Shown here: positions 22,438 through 31,661 of the stretch, piece by piece
How positions within the stretch are numbered: position 1 is the first letter of the stretch
Layout of the letters: every line of letters begins with the position of its first letter
NCBI GenBank assembly: GCA_902168245.1
Contig: CABHPA010000203.1
Coordinates: 1-45,874, forward strand
Length of the DNA: 45,874 bases
Reading direction: 5' to 3'
From: Candidatus Melainabacteria bacterium
GTDB taxonomy: Bacteria > Cyanobacteriota > Vampirovibrionia > Vampirovibrionales > Vampirovibrionaceae
Program-made: the position numbers and the translations under genes
The notes under the pieces: generated by a model
Told to the model about the DNA's origin: nothing
Databases searched by the model: none
Seen by the model: the letters and a program-made list of their open reading frames with translations, nothing else

Positions 22438-24153
22438 ATGAGTACCGCTATCAATTCGCAAACCGACCAGGCGTTTTTGGAAGAGTTGGAAAAAGCGTTT
22501 TCCAATTCAAATAAGGATTTTGCACGGGCTTACTACCTGTTTGCCACAGCCAAGCTGAATGAAACTTACAACTCCCAGGAAATTTACGCCCGCTACCCCA
22601 TCTTGAGCCAGGAAGAGACCTTCCGCAAGCTGAAGGCGCTGTACGACCAGAACCCGAAAGACGAGGAAACCAAGCGACTGTTCACCTCCGTGCTAGGCAC
22701 CTATATTGGCGCGCAACTGGCCGAACTGTCGGATGAGTTCCAGAACCTGAAGAATAAACTAAAGGTGGATGTTTCCGGCCTGGGACTGAAATTGCCCGAC
22801 GGGCAACCCCTTACGGAACTGCTGTACGAAGACATACCGGAATGGCTGAAAAAAGTCGCCGAAAAGCCCACCCGCCAGGAATTGTACGACCGAATGGCCA
22901 AAGCCTACACGGACACCCTCAGCCAGCGGTTTATCGATTTATTCCGGGTGGAAAACAAAATGCTGGCCGACCTGGGCTATCCCGATGTGATTGAATTTTA
23001 CGCCAAAACCAGCGGCCACAACTTAAAACGCCTAGGCGAAAACGGCAAAAAACTGGTGGATGAAACCGAAGCCCTGTATACCGAGTTGATGTCGGCCCTA
23101 TACCACAAAATGACCGGCCTGGATTTTGCCAAGGACGCCACCCGCGCCGATATTTCCTTTACCTTGCACGGAAAACCCAAAGGGCAATCGGACGCGATGC
23201 GGGAAATCAACCAGAAATTCCCGCAATCCAAGCTGGCGCCGCTGGCCCGGCAAACCTTCGACGGGCTGGGGCTTGAGTTTTCAAAGGTGGCCCAGGAAGT
23301 GAACTTTATTAACAAGGACACCTACGAGCGGGAAGTGGTGGAAAAAACGGACAAAGCGCCCCAACCCGGGAACCCGTTGCGCCGCATCCTGCTGGATATC
23401 ACCAACCGGGAAGGCAAACGCTCCCGCGCTTACGTATACCCGGCGGCAGTGCCTTCGGAAATTTACCTGTCCGTGAAACCGGAAGGCGGGCTGGACGATT
23501 ATTCCGCCTTTTTCCATGAATCCGGCCACGCCCTGCACTTTGCCTATGAAAATCCAAAGCTCAGCTTTGCCCTGGCATTAATGGGCAACAACACCACGAC
23601 CGAATCCTACGCCTACCTGTTCCAGAACCTGTTCATGAACCGGCACTGGCTGGTGAGCATGGCGGGCCTGAGCGAAGAACAGGCCATTCGGGCGGTAGAA
23701 AAGCGGGCGCTGGAAGATTTGTACATGCTGCGCCGATACGCCAGCAAAATGCAGTTTGAGCTTTCCCTGTTTGAAGGCGTGAATGAGCCGGGCTACAGCC
23801 TGGATAACAAGGGCGCGACCTACGCCAGCCTGTTAAGCCGGGGTTGCGGCTTCCGCTACGATGCGGAAGGCTGGGCCCGCGATGTGGATGCCGGTTTTTA
23901 CGTGGCGGACTACTTTACGGCCTGGAGCCTGGAAGCCCAACTAAGGGAGTACCTCTGCCGACATTTCGGGAACCCGGACTGCAACGGGGAAGACTGGTAC
24001 GCCAATCCCAAGGCCGGAGAGTTCCTGAAAACCCTTTGGGCGGACGGAAACATTGCCCAGCAGGATTTGAGCGAACGGCTGAGCTACAACGACCCGACCG
24101 ATGTGGGGCCACTTCTGAGGTTGATGAGGTATAATCTAAATAAATCGTATTAA
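22438..24153 (+). CDS. M3-like (oligoendopeptidase-type) zinc metallopeptidase
   Basis: 571 residues from ATG 22438, which has GGGAGA upstream; the frame is open from 22402. The zinc motif HESGHALHF (H360, E361, H364) and the third ligand in TTESYAYLFQNLF (E389) fit the gluzincin layout of M3 peptidases. Before it stand SEIYLSVKPEGGLDDYSAFFHE and the region RRILLDITNREGKRSRAYVYP. The N-terminal half is helical, as in the family. There is no signal peptide, so a cytosolic role in peptide turnover is likely. It is rather short for PepF and may belong to a divergent branch. Confidence 0.85.
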   Translation: MSTAINSQTDQAFLEELEKAFSNSNKDFARAYYLFATAKLNETYNSQEIYARYPILSQEETFRKLKALYDQNPKDEETKRLFTSVLGTYIGAQLAELSDEFQNLKNKLKVDVSGLGLKLPDGQPLTELLYEDIPEWLKKVAEKPTRQELYDRMAKAYTDTLSQRFIDLFRVENKMLADLGYPDVIEFYAKTSGHNLKRLGENGKKLVDETEALYTELMSALYHKMTGLDFAKDATRADISFTLHGKPKGQSDAMREINQKFPQSKLAPLARQTFDGLGLEFSKVAQEVNFINKDTYEREVVEKTDKAPQPGNPLRRILLDITNREGKRSRAYVYPAAVPSEIYLSVKPEGGLDDYSAFFHESGHALHFAYENPKLSFALALMGNNTTTESYAYLFQNLFMNRHWLVSMAGLSEEQAIRAVEKRALEDLYMLRRYASKMQFELSLFEGVNEPGYSLDNKGATYASLLSRGCGFRYDAEGWARDVDAGFYVADYFTAWSLEAQLREYLCRHFGNPDCNGEDWYANPKAGEFLKTLWADGNIAQQDLSERLSYNDPTDVGPLLRLMRYNLNKSY

Positions 24154-24260
24154 TATATTGTTTAACTACTTGTGTTAAAAAAACGCTTAACAACGTTTAG
24201 AATTCAAGTGAGCCACCCATAATACTTCCAGAGGCCATCGACGCTGCCAAAGGAATTGTC

Positions 24261-25247
24261 ATGGGACAAACGAGAGAAGTTATGGTCGCCATTCGAAATC
24301 AACACGGCAATCTTTTGCTGGAAGTGAACGCTGAAAACTTGCTATATGCTGATTTACAGGGCCAGGATCTCCGCTACGCGGCCTTATCGGGCAGTGTACT
24401 CTTCAAAGCCAACATGGAAGGGTGCAATCTCAGCAACGCGGATTTGCGAACGGCCAACATGGGCAACGCCAACCTGACGAACGCCCAGCTCAACCGGGCC
24501 ACTTTAAAAGGGGCCAAGCTGGAGCATACCTGCTTTAAAGGGGCCAACGCCAGCCAGGCCAACCTGAGCAACCTGCATGCCCAGCAATCCGACTGGACAG
24601 AAGCCAACTTACAGAAAGCGGACTTATCCCAGAGCAATTTTTCCGGGGCCACTTTAAAGAATGCCGATCTGGAATCGGCCGAAATGTTTGAAATGCTGCT
24701 CCAGCATGCCGATTTAACCGGAGCCAAGCTGGCGCGCACCAAAATGCTCAAGGTGCAGGGGCAATCCGCTTGTATGAAAGAGGCAGATCTAGAAAAAGCG
24801 GAGCTGGAAACCGCCCAATTCGGCTGGTCCAACTTCACGGGAGCCAACCTGAAAGGGGCCATGTTGCGGAACGCCAAGTTCATCTCGGCGGATCTCAGCG
24901 GCGCATGCCTGAAAGACGCCAGCTTGAACGGCTCAAACTTTGAAGGGGCCAATATGGAAGGCGTCAACCTGGAAGGTGCAACCGTCTTTCAGGCCAAACT
25001 GATCCAGGCAAATCTGAAAGGAGCTAACCTGAAAGGGGCCAACCTGAGCGGTTCTTTCCTGAACATGGCCAACCTGGCCGGGGCCAACCTGGAAAAGGCG
25101 GACTTACAGGGCACCAACATGCGGGGTGCCCGTTACGATGAGGAAACCGTTTTCCCGGTAAATTTCAAACCGGAGCAAAACGGCCTGATTTTTAACCCCA
25201 AACCCAAGATCGCGCAACCCGGGGAAGTCAGCCAAAATCCCCGCTAA
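24261..25247 (+). CDS. Pentapeptide-repeat protein
   Basis: 328 residues; AAAGGA lies 6 nt before ATG 24261. From about residue 28 to 295 the chain is built of A(D/N)Lxx pentapeptides (for example AANLTGAKL-like units, GANLKGANLSGSFL), which fold as a right-handed quadrilateral beta-helix. The regular phase breaks a few times (CFKGANASQ, SACMKEADLEKAELETAQFGWS). A C-terminal tail of about 35 residues (YDEETVFPVNFKPEQNG) closes the helix. There is no signal peptide. Such proteins serve as scaffolds or DNA-gyrase mimics, but nothing here selects a role. The genes on both sides look unrelated. Confidence 0.93.
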   Translation: MGQTREVMVAIRNQHGNLLLEVNAENLLYADLQGQDLRYAALSGSVLFKANMEGCNLSNADLRTANMGNANLTNAQLNRATLKGAKLEHTCFKGANASQANLSNLHAQQSDWTEANLQKADLSQSNFSGATLKNADLESAEMFEMLLQHADLTGAKLARTKMLKVQGQSACMKEADLEKAELETAQFGWSNFTGANLKGAMLRNAKFISADLSGACLKDASLNGSNFEGANMEGVNLEGATVFQAKLIQANLKGANLKGANLSGSFLNMANLAGANLEKADLQGTNMRGARYDEETVFPVNFKPEQNGLIFNPKPKIAQPGEVSQNPR

Positions 25248-25324
25248 CCGGCAACCCACCTTCTACACAAAGAGATTTCCCGCACCTTTTTTAACCCCAT
25301 GATTATCCCGACGACGAGCTTGGC

Positions 25325-26503
25325 TTAAACCTCGCAATACAGGTTCGGCAGGTTGTCGCGCTTTTCTGCCCAGTCCGCTTCAGACATGTCGCGGTGCGTC
25401 AGGTGCTTTTCAATGTAGCCGCCGCCGTATAACTGGCGGAAGTCGGTGTCGTAGAACGCCGCAATCTGGCCCGGCGTAATAGCGGACTGAGGTTGGCGCA
25501 GCGTGACTTTTAAAACTGCGGGGTCTTGCGGGTTGAGCAGTTCCACCAAGCCCAACACAGGCGGGGAGTTGTAGCGGATTTTCACCATACTCTCAAACGG
25601 GTAGGCGGCTGGCGATTCGAAACGAGGTTCCAGCCAGTTGGGGGCCAGCACGGTAAAAGTGGTGCTTTCCAGGTGGTGTGCATCGCCCAGGTACACCAGG
25701 TTCTCTTTGGGGTCGATTTTCACCACGTACACAGGCCGCCCGGCAGCCACGCCAATGCCTTTGCGCTGGCCCAGCGTAAAGCGATAATAACCGTCGTGCT
25801 CGCCCAGTACCTTGCCGGTGTCAATGTCCAGAATACGGCCTTTCTGCTTGCCGAATACCTTGTCCATGTAGTTATGCTGACCGTCCAGCACAAAGCAGAT
25901 GTCCTGCGATTCTTTGCTGTAGGCGGTGGGCAAGTCCAGTTCCCTGGCAATGGCGACCACCTGGGGTTTCACCATTTCCCCCAGCGGAAACAGGGTTTTC
26001 GCCAGATCCTTGGCGTACACGCGGGTCATCATGTAGGTCTGGTCTTTATGCTCATCCACGGAACGCAGGACTTTTACCGCATTTTCACCCGCTTTGGCGT
26101 CATGCTCCAGAATGGCGTAATGGCCGGTGGCCACGTAATCCACGCCCAGTTGTTCCACGGCGTAGCGCACCAGTTGCTCCCATTTTACGTAGCGGTTGCA
26201 TTCCACGCAGGGGTTGGGCGTAAGCCCCGCCTGGTAGGAATTGTTGTAATAATCCATTACAAAGTGGGAAAACTCGGCCCGCAGATCGACGGTATCGTAC
26301 TCCACGCCCAGCATTTCGCACACCCGCCCGGCGTTCACCAACGCATCGTTACAGCACTTGCCGGGGCCGTTCAGCGTCCAGGCGGTCAGGCCAACCACTT
26401 CATGCCCAGCCTTGGCGATCAGGCAGGCGGCCACGCTGCTATCGACACCGCCGCTCATAGCGACCGCGATGCGTTTTTTGGGTGAGGGCATGAAGTTAAC
26501 CAT
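25325..26503 (-). CDS. mnmA: tRNA-specific 2-thiouridylase MnmA
   Basis: MnmA thiolates U34 of Lys, Glu and Gln tRNAs using ATP and a sulfur relay. The PP-loop SGGVDSS is at residues 17-23. The catalytic cysteine pair is present: C99 in TPNPCVECN and C203 in ESQDICFV. LGQRKGIGVAAGRPVYVV and the C-terminal beta-barrel region with TPGQIAAFYD follow. The CC motif in GPGKCCNDA matches a known branch of the family. ATG 26503 or 26491 may be the start; neither has a ribosome-binding site. The gene lies 15 bp after a small membrane-protein gene and is probably co-transcribed with it. Confidence 0.95.
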   Translation of the reverse strand: MVNFMPSPKKRIAVAMSGGVDSSVAACLIAKAGHEVVGLTAWTLNGPGKCCNDALVNAGRVCEMLGVEYDTVDLRAEFSHFVMDYYNNSYQAGLTPNPCVECNRYVKWEQLVRYAVEQLGVDYVATGHYAILEHDAKAGENAVKVLRSVDEHKDQTYMMTRVYAKDLAKTLFPLGEMVKPQVVAIARELDLPTAYSKESQDICFVLDGQHNYMDKVFGKQKGRILDIDTGKVLGEHDGYYRFTLGQRKGIGVAAGRPVYVVKIDPKENLVYLGDAHHLESTTFTVLAPNWLEPRFESPAAYPFESMVKIRYNSPPVLGLVELLNPQDPAVLKVTLRQPQSAITPGQIAAFYDTDFRQLYGGGYIEKHLTHRDMSEADWAEKRDNLPNLYCEV

Positions 26504-26518
26504 AAAGGGGGAAATCGC

Positions 26519-26767
26519 CTAGCTTTGCAAGAACCTGCGGTTGGGACGGGAGAGGAAGTAGGCCACCCACAGAAACGCGGTTGGCACCAGCCACAATGCG
26601 CCCTGGTACACGGTAGAAATTATATCAAGATAATGTTTTTCAGGCATGTCGAAATCGAACAGGACATAGACCAGCAGCCCTTTCACCAAACCCGGCGCCA
26701 GCAGGAGCAGATATAGCCCCATCCAGACCAAAAGCAGCTTGCTGACAAACGAATGAAAATCCTTCAT
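26519..26767 (-). CDS. Small two-helix membrane protein, 82 residues
   Basis: ATG 26767 has AAGGAA 7 nt upstream; the frame is open further upstream but that part lacks a good start. Two hydrophobic segments are visible (LLLVWMGLYLLLLAPGLVKGLLVYVLF and YQGALWLVPTAFLWVAYFL) separated by a short polar loop, with a basic C-terminus RPNRRFLQS. No family was recognised. It precedes mnmA by 15 bp on the same strand, so both are probably in one transcript. Confidence 0.7.
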   Translation of the reverse strand: MKDFHSFVSKLLLVWMGLYLLLLAPGLVKGLLVYVLFDFDMPEKHYLDIISTVYQGALWLVPTAFLWVAYFLSRPNRRFLQS

Positions 26768-27042
26768 GAGCTGATTCCTTCGATTTTGCTGTTTTTCAGA
26801 TCGTTCAACGCGCAACAAGACCGCCTGCATCCAGCGACGCCAGCCTTGTTTTCGCAATTCACGGCCCGGCATCTGGCCGGGGACTCACACATATGTTTTA
26901 TACAATAAAAAACACTGAAGGATCGGATTTGCCTACTTTTGTAAATTACAACTTTCCACGTATTAAATTTTCGGCAATCCCAAAAACCCTTAAAAATTAG
27001 TCCTTTGGGCCTGCCGATACCTAGGCTAGGACAGGTGCCGAA

Positions 27043-27071
27043 TTGATTCTGAGGGCTTGCGCGGGAAGAAT
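27043..27071 (+). promoter_or_regulatory. Putative promoter of the DUF2188-like gene
   Basis: TTGATT (27043-27048), a 17-nt spacer and AAGAAT (27066-27071), each 4 of 6 to consensus. It would yield a leader of about 85 nt that contains most of the GGA motifs. The rest of 26768-27042 holds no gene I can support; it is AT-rich at 26880-27000, where leftward transcription of the small membrane gene and mnmA could begin. Confidence 0.35.
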
Positions 27072-27156
27072 AGAAACTGGGAGAGAAACACAGGAGATAG
27101 AAACCAGGAAACAAAACCAAGCATCTTACGGAAGCCCTGAGCCAACCAGGAAGGAG
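27064..27156 (+). promoter_or_regulatory. Purine-rich leader with repeated GGA motifs
   Basis: GGA triplets begin at 27064, 27080, 27093, 27107, 27130 and 27149, followed by the AAGGAG ribosome-binding site at 27151-27156. Between them AGAAAC recurs (TAGAAACT, GAGAAACA, TAGAAACC). The first four are spaced 13-16 nt apart. The last overlaps the Shine-Dalgarno site, as in leaders controlled by CsrA/RsmA proteins. No csrA gene is in the window. Confidence 0.35.
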
Positions 27157-27163
27157 CGCAGCC

Positions 27164-27403
27164 ATGCCACAACTGCCTTACCATGTAGAGGGGGAAGGGG
27201 CGCAAGCCGCCTACCATGTCATTCCTGACCGAATCAAGGGCGGCTGGAACGTTTACGCCACCCACCAAACGCAAGAACCCCAACTCCATTTCCAAACCAA
27301 GCAGGAGGCCGTGGACTACGCCGAAAAAATGAGCGTTCGCGAAGGCGTGGGCTTTACGGTGCAGGAGTATGAAGCGCCCGAAATGGGAAAACCGCTAACC
27401 TAA
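27164..27403 (+). CDS. DUF2188-like small protein, 79 residues
   Basis: ATG 27164 is preceded by AAGGAG at 7 nt. The sequence has two strand-rich halves: YHVIPDRIKGGWNVYATHQTQEPQLHFQTKQEAVDYAEKMSVREGVGF, in which YHVIP, GGWNV and the F-T-K-EA-YA helix match the DUF2188 pattern, then a short acidic tail. DUF2188 proteins are small and uncharacterised. The gene stands alone between a purine-rich leader and a terminator. Confidence 0.8.
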   Translation: MPQLPYHVEGEGAQAAYHVIPDRIKGGWNVYATHQTQEPQLHFQTKQEAVDYAEKMSVREGVGFTVQEYEAPEMGKPLT

Positions 27404-27620
27404 AACAGATATACAAATATCCCCCTTTAAACCGATCCGGTGAGGTGGGGAATGTTGCTACAGTAATATTACCGGTAAGCAGCCCGGCCAATCGAAGTAA
27501 AAACAGGGTATACATCTATCTTTTCCGTACAAACACCTTCCATACGGCAATTTTCAGAAAAGTAATCGACTATACGCAAGCACGGCGAGGAAATCCCAAA
27601 TCCTCCCACCAGATTTCCAA

Positions 27621-27664
27621 GACAAAAAGCCCCTCCCCGCAAAACCGGGGAAGGGCTTTTCTCT
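27621..27664. terminator. Bidirectional terminator between convergent genes
   Basis: AAAAGCCCCTCCCCG (27624-27638) pairs with CCGGGGAAGGGCTTTT (about 27645-27660) with a small internal mismatch. A- and T-runs flank both sides, so it serves the DUF2188-like gene and, in the other direction, the amino-acid permease gene. The 220 bp to its left hold no supported gene. Confidence 0.8.
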
Positions 27665-27689
27665 ATTTCGGGAAGCTGCGGCCTAAAAG

Positions 27690-29300
27690 TTAGCGCAGCA
27701 ACTCAATTTGAACGTCATCCATTTCCTGGTTCAGGTTGCTGTTCCAGAAGCCGTAACCGAAGTACAGCACCATGCCCAGCAGGAACCAGGCACCAGTGAC
27801 CACCCAAGTAAACAGCGGCAGGCCGCTCATCACGTACACGCAACCCAGGGCTCCCAGCACGGGGAAGGTCAGCCCCAGCGGCGACTTGAAGGGGCGCTTG
27901 CGATCCGGATCGGTGAAGCGCAGGATGGCCACGCCAATGCAGACGATCATGAACGCGCCCAGGGTACCAATGTTGCACATTTCAGCCAGCAGGTTAATGG
28001 GCAGCAGGCCGGAACCCAGCGCCACAAACAGGCCGACGATGACGGTGCAGATATGCGGGGTCTGGAACTTGGGATGGATTTTAGCCAGTGCTTGCGGCAG
28101 CAAGCCATCGCGGGCAATGGCGTAGAAAATACGGGTACCGCCCATTTGCAGCACCAGCAAAACGGAACTCAGCCCGGCAATCGCGCCCACGCTGATCATC
28201 CAGGAGGCCCAGGGGTAGCCCATGAAGTTCATGGCGCCCACCACGGCGGCTTCCTTGTTGATTTGGCCCAGCGGCACAATGCCGGTAATCACGGATGTGA
28301 CCAGAATGTACAGAATGGTGCAAAGCGCCAGGGAACCCATAATGCCGATGGGGATATCCCGTTGCGGGTTCTTGGTTTCCTCGGCGGCGGTGGATACCGC
28401 GTCGAAACCAATGTAGGCAAAGAAAATGGTGGACGCGCCGGTGATAATACCCGGCAGGCCATTTGGAGAGAATGTTTTCCAGCCATCGGCAAACCAGTTG
28501 TGTTGCAGCACATCCATATGGCCGCCAAACAGGAACATCGCGCCGACAGCGATGAACAGCAATACCACGGAGCTTTTGATAAACACCATCACTGCGGCGG
28601 TCTTGGCGCTTTCGCTCACGCCCCGGATCAGCAGGGCGGTTACGGCCACCACAATCAGGAAAGCGGGAATGTTGAACGCTTTTTGAATCAGCAGAATCTG
28701 CTGGGTATCGGTAAAGGGAATGGTAAACGGAATTTGCTGAAGGACGATGGACATGTCCGCGCCTTTCAAGCCTTCCGGGGAAACGGTATCCAGCGTGTTA
28801 CTCACCAGCCAGCTCGGCAAGGTAATATGCCACGTGGCATGCAGGAACTCCTTCACACTGCCGGTCCAGCCCACGGCCACAGCCATGTTACCGACCGCGT
28901 ATTCCAGCACCAGCGCCCAGCCGATGATCCAGGCCACGAATTCGCCCATGGTGGAGAAAGCGTAGGTGTAGGCGGAACCGGAAATCGGCGCCATGGCCGA
29001 AAATTCGGAATAGCACAACGCGCAGAAGCTGCAAATAATGCCGGTCAGAACGAAAGACAGGGTTAATGCCGGGCCAGCGGCCAGGTGACCGTCGGAACCA
29101 GCCGCCGCCGCGCCGGTGAGTACGAAAATACCGGCCCCAATCATGGCGCCCACCCCGAAAATAACCAGGTCGAATGCGCTCAGGGTTTTCTTGAGCTGGT
29201 GCTCCTGGTTGGCGCTATCGGCCAGAATCTTGTCCAGATTCTTTGTGCGAAAGAGTCGGGACAATAAGGAGCCTCGCTTGACCCCTGCAATTCCTGACAT
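27690..29300 (-). CDS. APC-superfamily amino-acid permease (cationic amino-acid transporter type)
   Basis: An inner-membrane amino-acid transporter of 536 residues with 12 or more hydrophobic segments. The N-terminal cytosolic part LDKILADSANQEHQLKKTLSAFDLVIFGVGAMIGAGIFVLTG includes the GAMIGAGIF substrate-binding motif of the APC fold. FFAYIGFDAVSTAAEETKNPQRDIPIGI is characteristic of the CAT subfamily. It resembles YfnA/YhdG-type permeases. AAGGGAG lies 9 nt before ATG 29300. The substrate cannot be fixed from sequence; cationic or branched amino acids are typical. Confidence 0.92.
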   Translation of the reverse strand: MSGIAGVKRGSLLSRLFRTKNLDKILADSANQEHQLKKTLSAFDLVIFGVGAMIGAGIFVLTGAAAAGSDGHLAAGPALTLSFVLTGIICSFCALCYSEFSAMAPISGSAYTYAFSTMGEFVAWIIGWALVLEYAVGNMAVAVGWTGSVKEFLHATWHITLPSWLVSNTLDTVSPEGLKGADMSIVLQQIPFTIPFTDTQQILLIQKAFNIPAFLIVVAVTALLIRGVSESAKTAAVMVFIKSSVVLLFIAVGAMFLFGGHMDVLQHNWFADGWKTFSPNGLPGIITGASTIFFAYIGFDAVSTAAEETKNPQRDIPIGIMGSLALCTILYILVTSVITGIVPLGQINKEAAVVGAMNFMGYPWASWMISVGAIAGLSSVLLVLQMGGTRIFYAIARDGLLPQALAKIHPKFQTPHICTVIVGLFVALGSGLLPINLLAEMCNIGTLGAFMIVCIGVAILRFTDPDRKRPFKSPLGLTFPVLGALGCVYVMSGLPLFTWVVTGAWFLLGMVLYFGYGFWNSNLNQEMDDVQIELLR

Positions 29301-29694
29301 AAATGGTAACTCCCTTGATAATTTACTATACGAACAATAAAACCTTGGTTAGAACGTCGATACCGATTGGGTACTTAATGAAACTTGCTTGCCACCGCAC
29401 ACCTACTGATTCAAGCCGCGACGGTCAACGTGAACTGGCTGGTTGAGTTTCCGAACGAGAGTGAGTCGTTTTAAATATTTAAGACGCATCACAGAGCGGT
29501 TTCCTGGGCGGAATGCTAACACAAAAAAATACGCCGCTCCATATTCGGAACCATTTATAGAAAGTCGGGATTCGGGTTAAAAATGTTGCTTCCCCGCACC
29601 TTGTTACAGGAAATTTACACAGCCTGGGCCGGAGCGGATCGGCGCATTTCGGTTATTCAGACGCCACCCTCAAGATCTCCGGCATGTGGACGAT
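29301..29694. other. Intergenic region without a recognised gene
   Basis: Divergent spacer between the permease gene and fliD. The left part is AT-rich with TATAGT on the minus strand near 29326 as a possible -10 for the permease gene. ORFs here are short and lack ribosome-binding sites. No hairpin with a T-run was seen. Confidence 0.4.
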
Positions 29695-29720
29695 TAAATT
29701 GCATGGAAAGTGGGCGATGA
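29695..29720 (+). promoter_or_regulatory. Putative sigma-28 (FliA) type flagellar promoter
   Basis: TAAATTGC (29695-29702), a 10-nt spacer and GGCGATGA (29713-29720) resemble the FliA consensus TAAAGTTT-N11-GCCGATAA (5 of 8 and 6 of 8). It lies 75 bp before the fliD start codon. The spacer is one base short. Confidence 0.4.
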
Positions 29721-29795
29721 TCCCAACAAGGGGCATTGCGCCCAATCGACCGCTTCCCTATCCGTCCACTCTTGCAACCCAAAGGATCTGAATGC

Positions 29796-31661
29796 ATGAG
29801 TAGCTCTAGCAGCGCCGTTACCGGGTTTGCCGGTTTCAACTCCGGGCTTCCGGTGGATGACATTATTGCCAAGCTGATTGCGGTGGAGCATAAACCCATC
29901 GACATCATGCAGCAGAAGGTCAGCGATCTGCAAAAGCAGCAGAACACCTACTCGCTGGTACAGGGCAAGGTGAACGATCTGCTCAGCGCCATTAAAAAGC
30001 TGGCGGTGCGTAACGTGGACGGCACCACCATCTTCGACAACATGACCACCAGTTCCAGCAACACCAGCATTGCCACGGCGACCGCCACTGGCATGTCCTC
30101 CCCGCAAAACATTACACTGGAAGTCAAGGCCGTACCCAGCAAAACCGTGGCCACCAGCACCGCAGGCGTAGGCAAGTTCGACAGCACCACCACGCTGAGC
30201 CAGCTCGGCATTACCGGGGGCAGCTTTACCATTTACGCCAACGGGGTTCCCAGCACCATTACGGTGACGGACACCGACACCATGGCCAACGTGTTCAGCA
30301 CCATCAACACCGCCGTTGCGGACAGCGCCATTTCTGCCGACCCCACCATTGTGAACGGCAAAATCCAGTTTGCCTACAACGGCGCCCCGGCCACCGCAAT
30401 CAGCTTTGGCGCGGGTGGGGACACCAGCAATTTCCTGTCGGTCACGAACCTGCTGACCGCCATTGACGACGGCGCGGGAACCATCACCGCCTCCAAGCCC
30501 AACAGCACCCTGGATCGGGATCAGGTGCTGTCCAGCGTGGCGGCCAACCTGGCGACCCCTTTAACGGACGGCACCTTCACCATTAACGGCGTCAGTTTCG
30601 ACACCACCGGCAAGACCCTGAACGATGTTATTTACGATATCAACAACTCCGGCGCCAACGTAACGGCCAGTTACAACAAGGGAACCAACTCGTTCCAGCT
30701 CACCGCCAAGAATACCGGCGGCTCCATGATCAGCATGGCCGACGGCACGGGCAATTTTTTAACCGCAATGAACCTGATTTCCGGCGCGGACACCACCACT
30801 TCGCAAGTGGCGGGCCAAAACGCCACCTTTGTGCTGAACGGCGTCACCATGTACGCCACCTCCACCACGGTGGATGAAAACGTGACCGGCCTGACCGGCG
30901 TAACCCTCAATTTAAAACAGGCCCAGCCCGGCACCACCATCCAAATCAGCGTTCAGCAAGATACGGACGGTTTGACCACTGCCATTAAAGACGTCATCGA
31001 TAAATACAACACCGCCATCACCTATATCGATCAGCAGACGGACGCCCAGAACAACGGCCCACTGGCCGGGGAAACCCGCCTGAAAAGCCTGCGTCAGCAG
31101 ATTAGAAGCCTATTTACCAGCCAAATCAGCGCACTAAGCAGCTCCGGATACGACAGCCTGCAACAGGCGGGCATCAGCACCGGGGCCATCGGCAGCACAT
31201 CGGGCAAGGCGTCGCCGCAGTTGCAATTTGACTCCTCCAAGTTCCTGGCGGCCTTAACCGCCGACTCCGCCAGCGTGAAAAAGCTGTTTATCGGTCAGGA
31301 TTTGGGCGGCGCGCTCAACAATACCAGCAACGACGACAATCTGGATGGTTCCTTCACCAAGATTTACCACCTGTTGAGCGACCAGACCTACACCGACGGC
31401 AGCGGCAACACCTCTTACGGCGCTTTGTACCTGGGAACGGGCGACAACGACAAGGGTCTGTTCGCCGCCTATAATGCATCCTCCCAAAAGCGCATCAAAG
31501 ACCTCAACGACACCATCCAGAAAAAGGAAGATCAGCTGAGTACAAGGGAAGCCACCCTGCGCAAACAGTTTTTGGCCATGGATACCCTGATTGGGCAGTA
31601 CCAAAGCCAGGGCAGCGCACTCGCCGGGCTAACCCAGCAATTAAGCGCCAATAGCAAATAA
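29796..31661 (+). CDS. fliD: Flagellar hook-associated protein 2 (filament cap) FliD
   Basis: FliD caps the growing flagellar filament and helps flagellin fold at the tip. ATG 29796 has AAAGGA 9 nt upstream, giving 621 residues. The N-terminal domain is typical: SGLPVDDIIAKLIAVEHKPIDIMQQKVSDLQKQQNTY, then Thr/Ser/Ala-rich beta domains with repeated NITLEVKAVPS- and FTINGVSFDTTGKTL-type segments. The conserved C-terminal half contains LTTAIKDVIDKYNTAITYIDQQTD, DSLQQAGIS and a final coiled coil (IKDLNDTIQKKEDQLSTREATLRKQFLAMDTLIGQYQSQGSALAGL). No other flagellar gene is in the window. The Thr/Ser-rich middle is longer than in minimal FliD proteins. Confidence 0.95.
   Translation: MSSSSSAVTGFAGFNSGLPVDDIIAKLIAVEHKPIDIMQQKVSDLQKQQNTYSLVQGKVNDLLSAIKKLAVRNVDGTTIFDNMTTSSSNTSIATATATGMSSPQNITLEVKAVPSKTVATSTAGVGKFDSTTTLSQLGITGGSFTIYANGVPSTITVTDTDTMANVFSTINTAVADSAISADPTIVNGKIQFAYNGAPATAISFGAGGDTSNFLSVTNLLTAIDDGAGTITASKPNSTLDRDQVLSSVAANLATPLTDGTFTINGVSFDTTGKTLNDVIYDINNSGANVTASYNKGTNSFQLTAKNTGGSMISMADGTGNFLTAMNLISGADTTTSQVAGQNATFVLNGVTMYATSTTVDENVTGLTGVTLNLKQAQPGTTIQISVQQDTDGLTTAIKDVIDKYNTAITYIDQQTDAQNNGPLAGETRLKSLRQQIRSLFTSQISALSSSGYDSLQQAGISTGAIGSTSGKASPQLQFDSSKFLAALTADSASVKKLFIGQDLGGALNNTSNDDNLDGSFTKIYHLLSDQTYTDGSGNTSYGALYLGTGDNDKGLFAAYNASSQKRIKDLNDTIQKKEDQLSTREATLRKQFLAMDTLIGQYQSQGSALAGLTQQLSANSK

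Noticed and set aside
24316..25120. Repetitive DNA considered as a CRISPR-like or tandem-repeat array.
   Set aside because: The repetition reflects the A(D/N)Lxx pentapeptide code of one long ORF; repeats are not identical and there are no spacers.
25526..26485. A 319-codon rightward ORF opposite mnmA.
   Set aside because: Antisense shadow rich in His, Val and Gly; mnmA is unequivocal.
26764..27165. A leftward 133-codon ORF in front of the small membrane-protein gene.
   Set aside because: No ribosome-binding site, frequent Cys/Arg/Ser of non-coding type, and it overlaps the leader of the DUF2188-like gene.
27445..27693. Rightward 82-codon ORF before the permease gene.
   Set aside because: It runs through the bidirectional terminator and lacks a ribosome-binding site.
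27708..29066. A 452-codon rightward ORF opposite the amino-acid permease gene.
   Set aside because: Composition dominated by Gly, Gln and His; the membrane transporter on the other strand accounts for the open frame.
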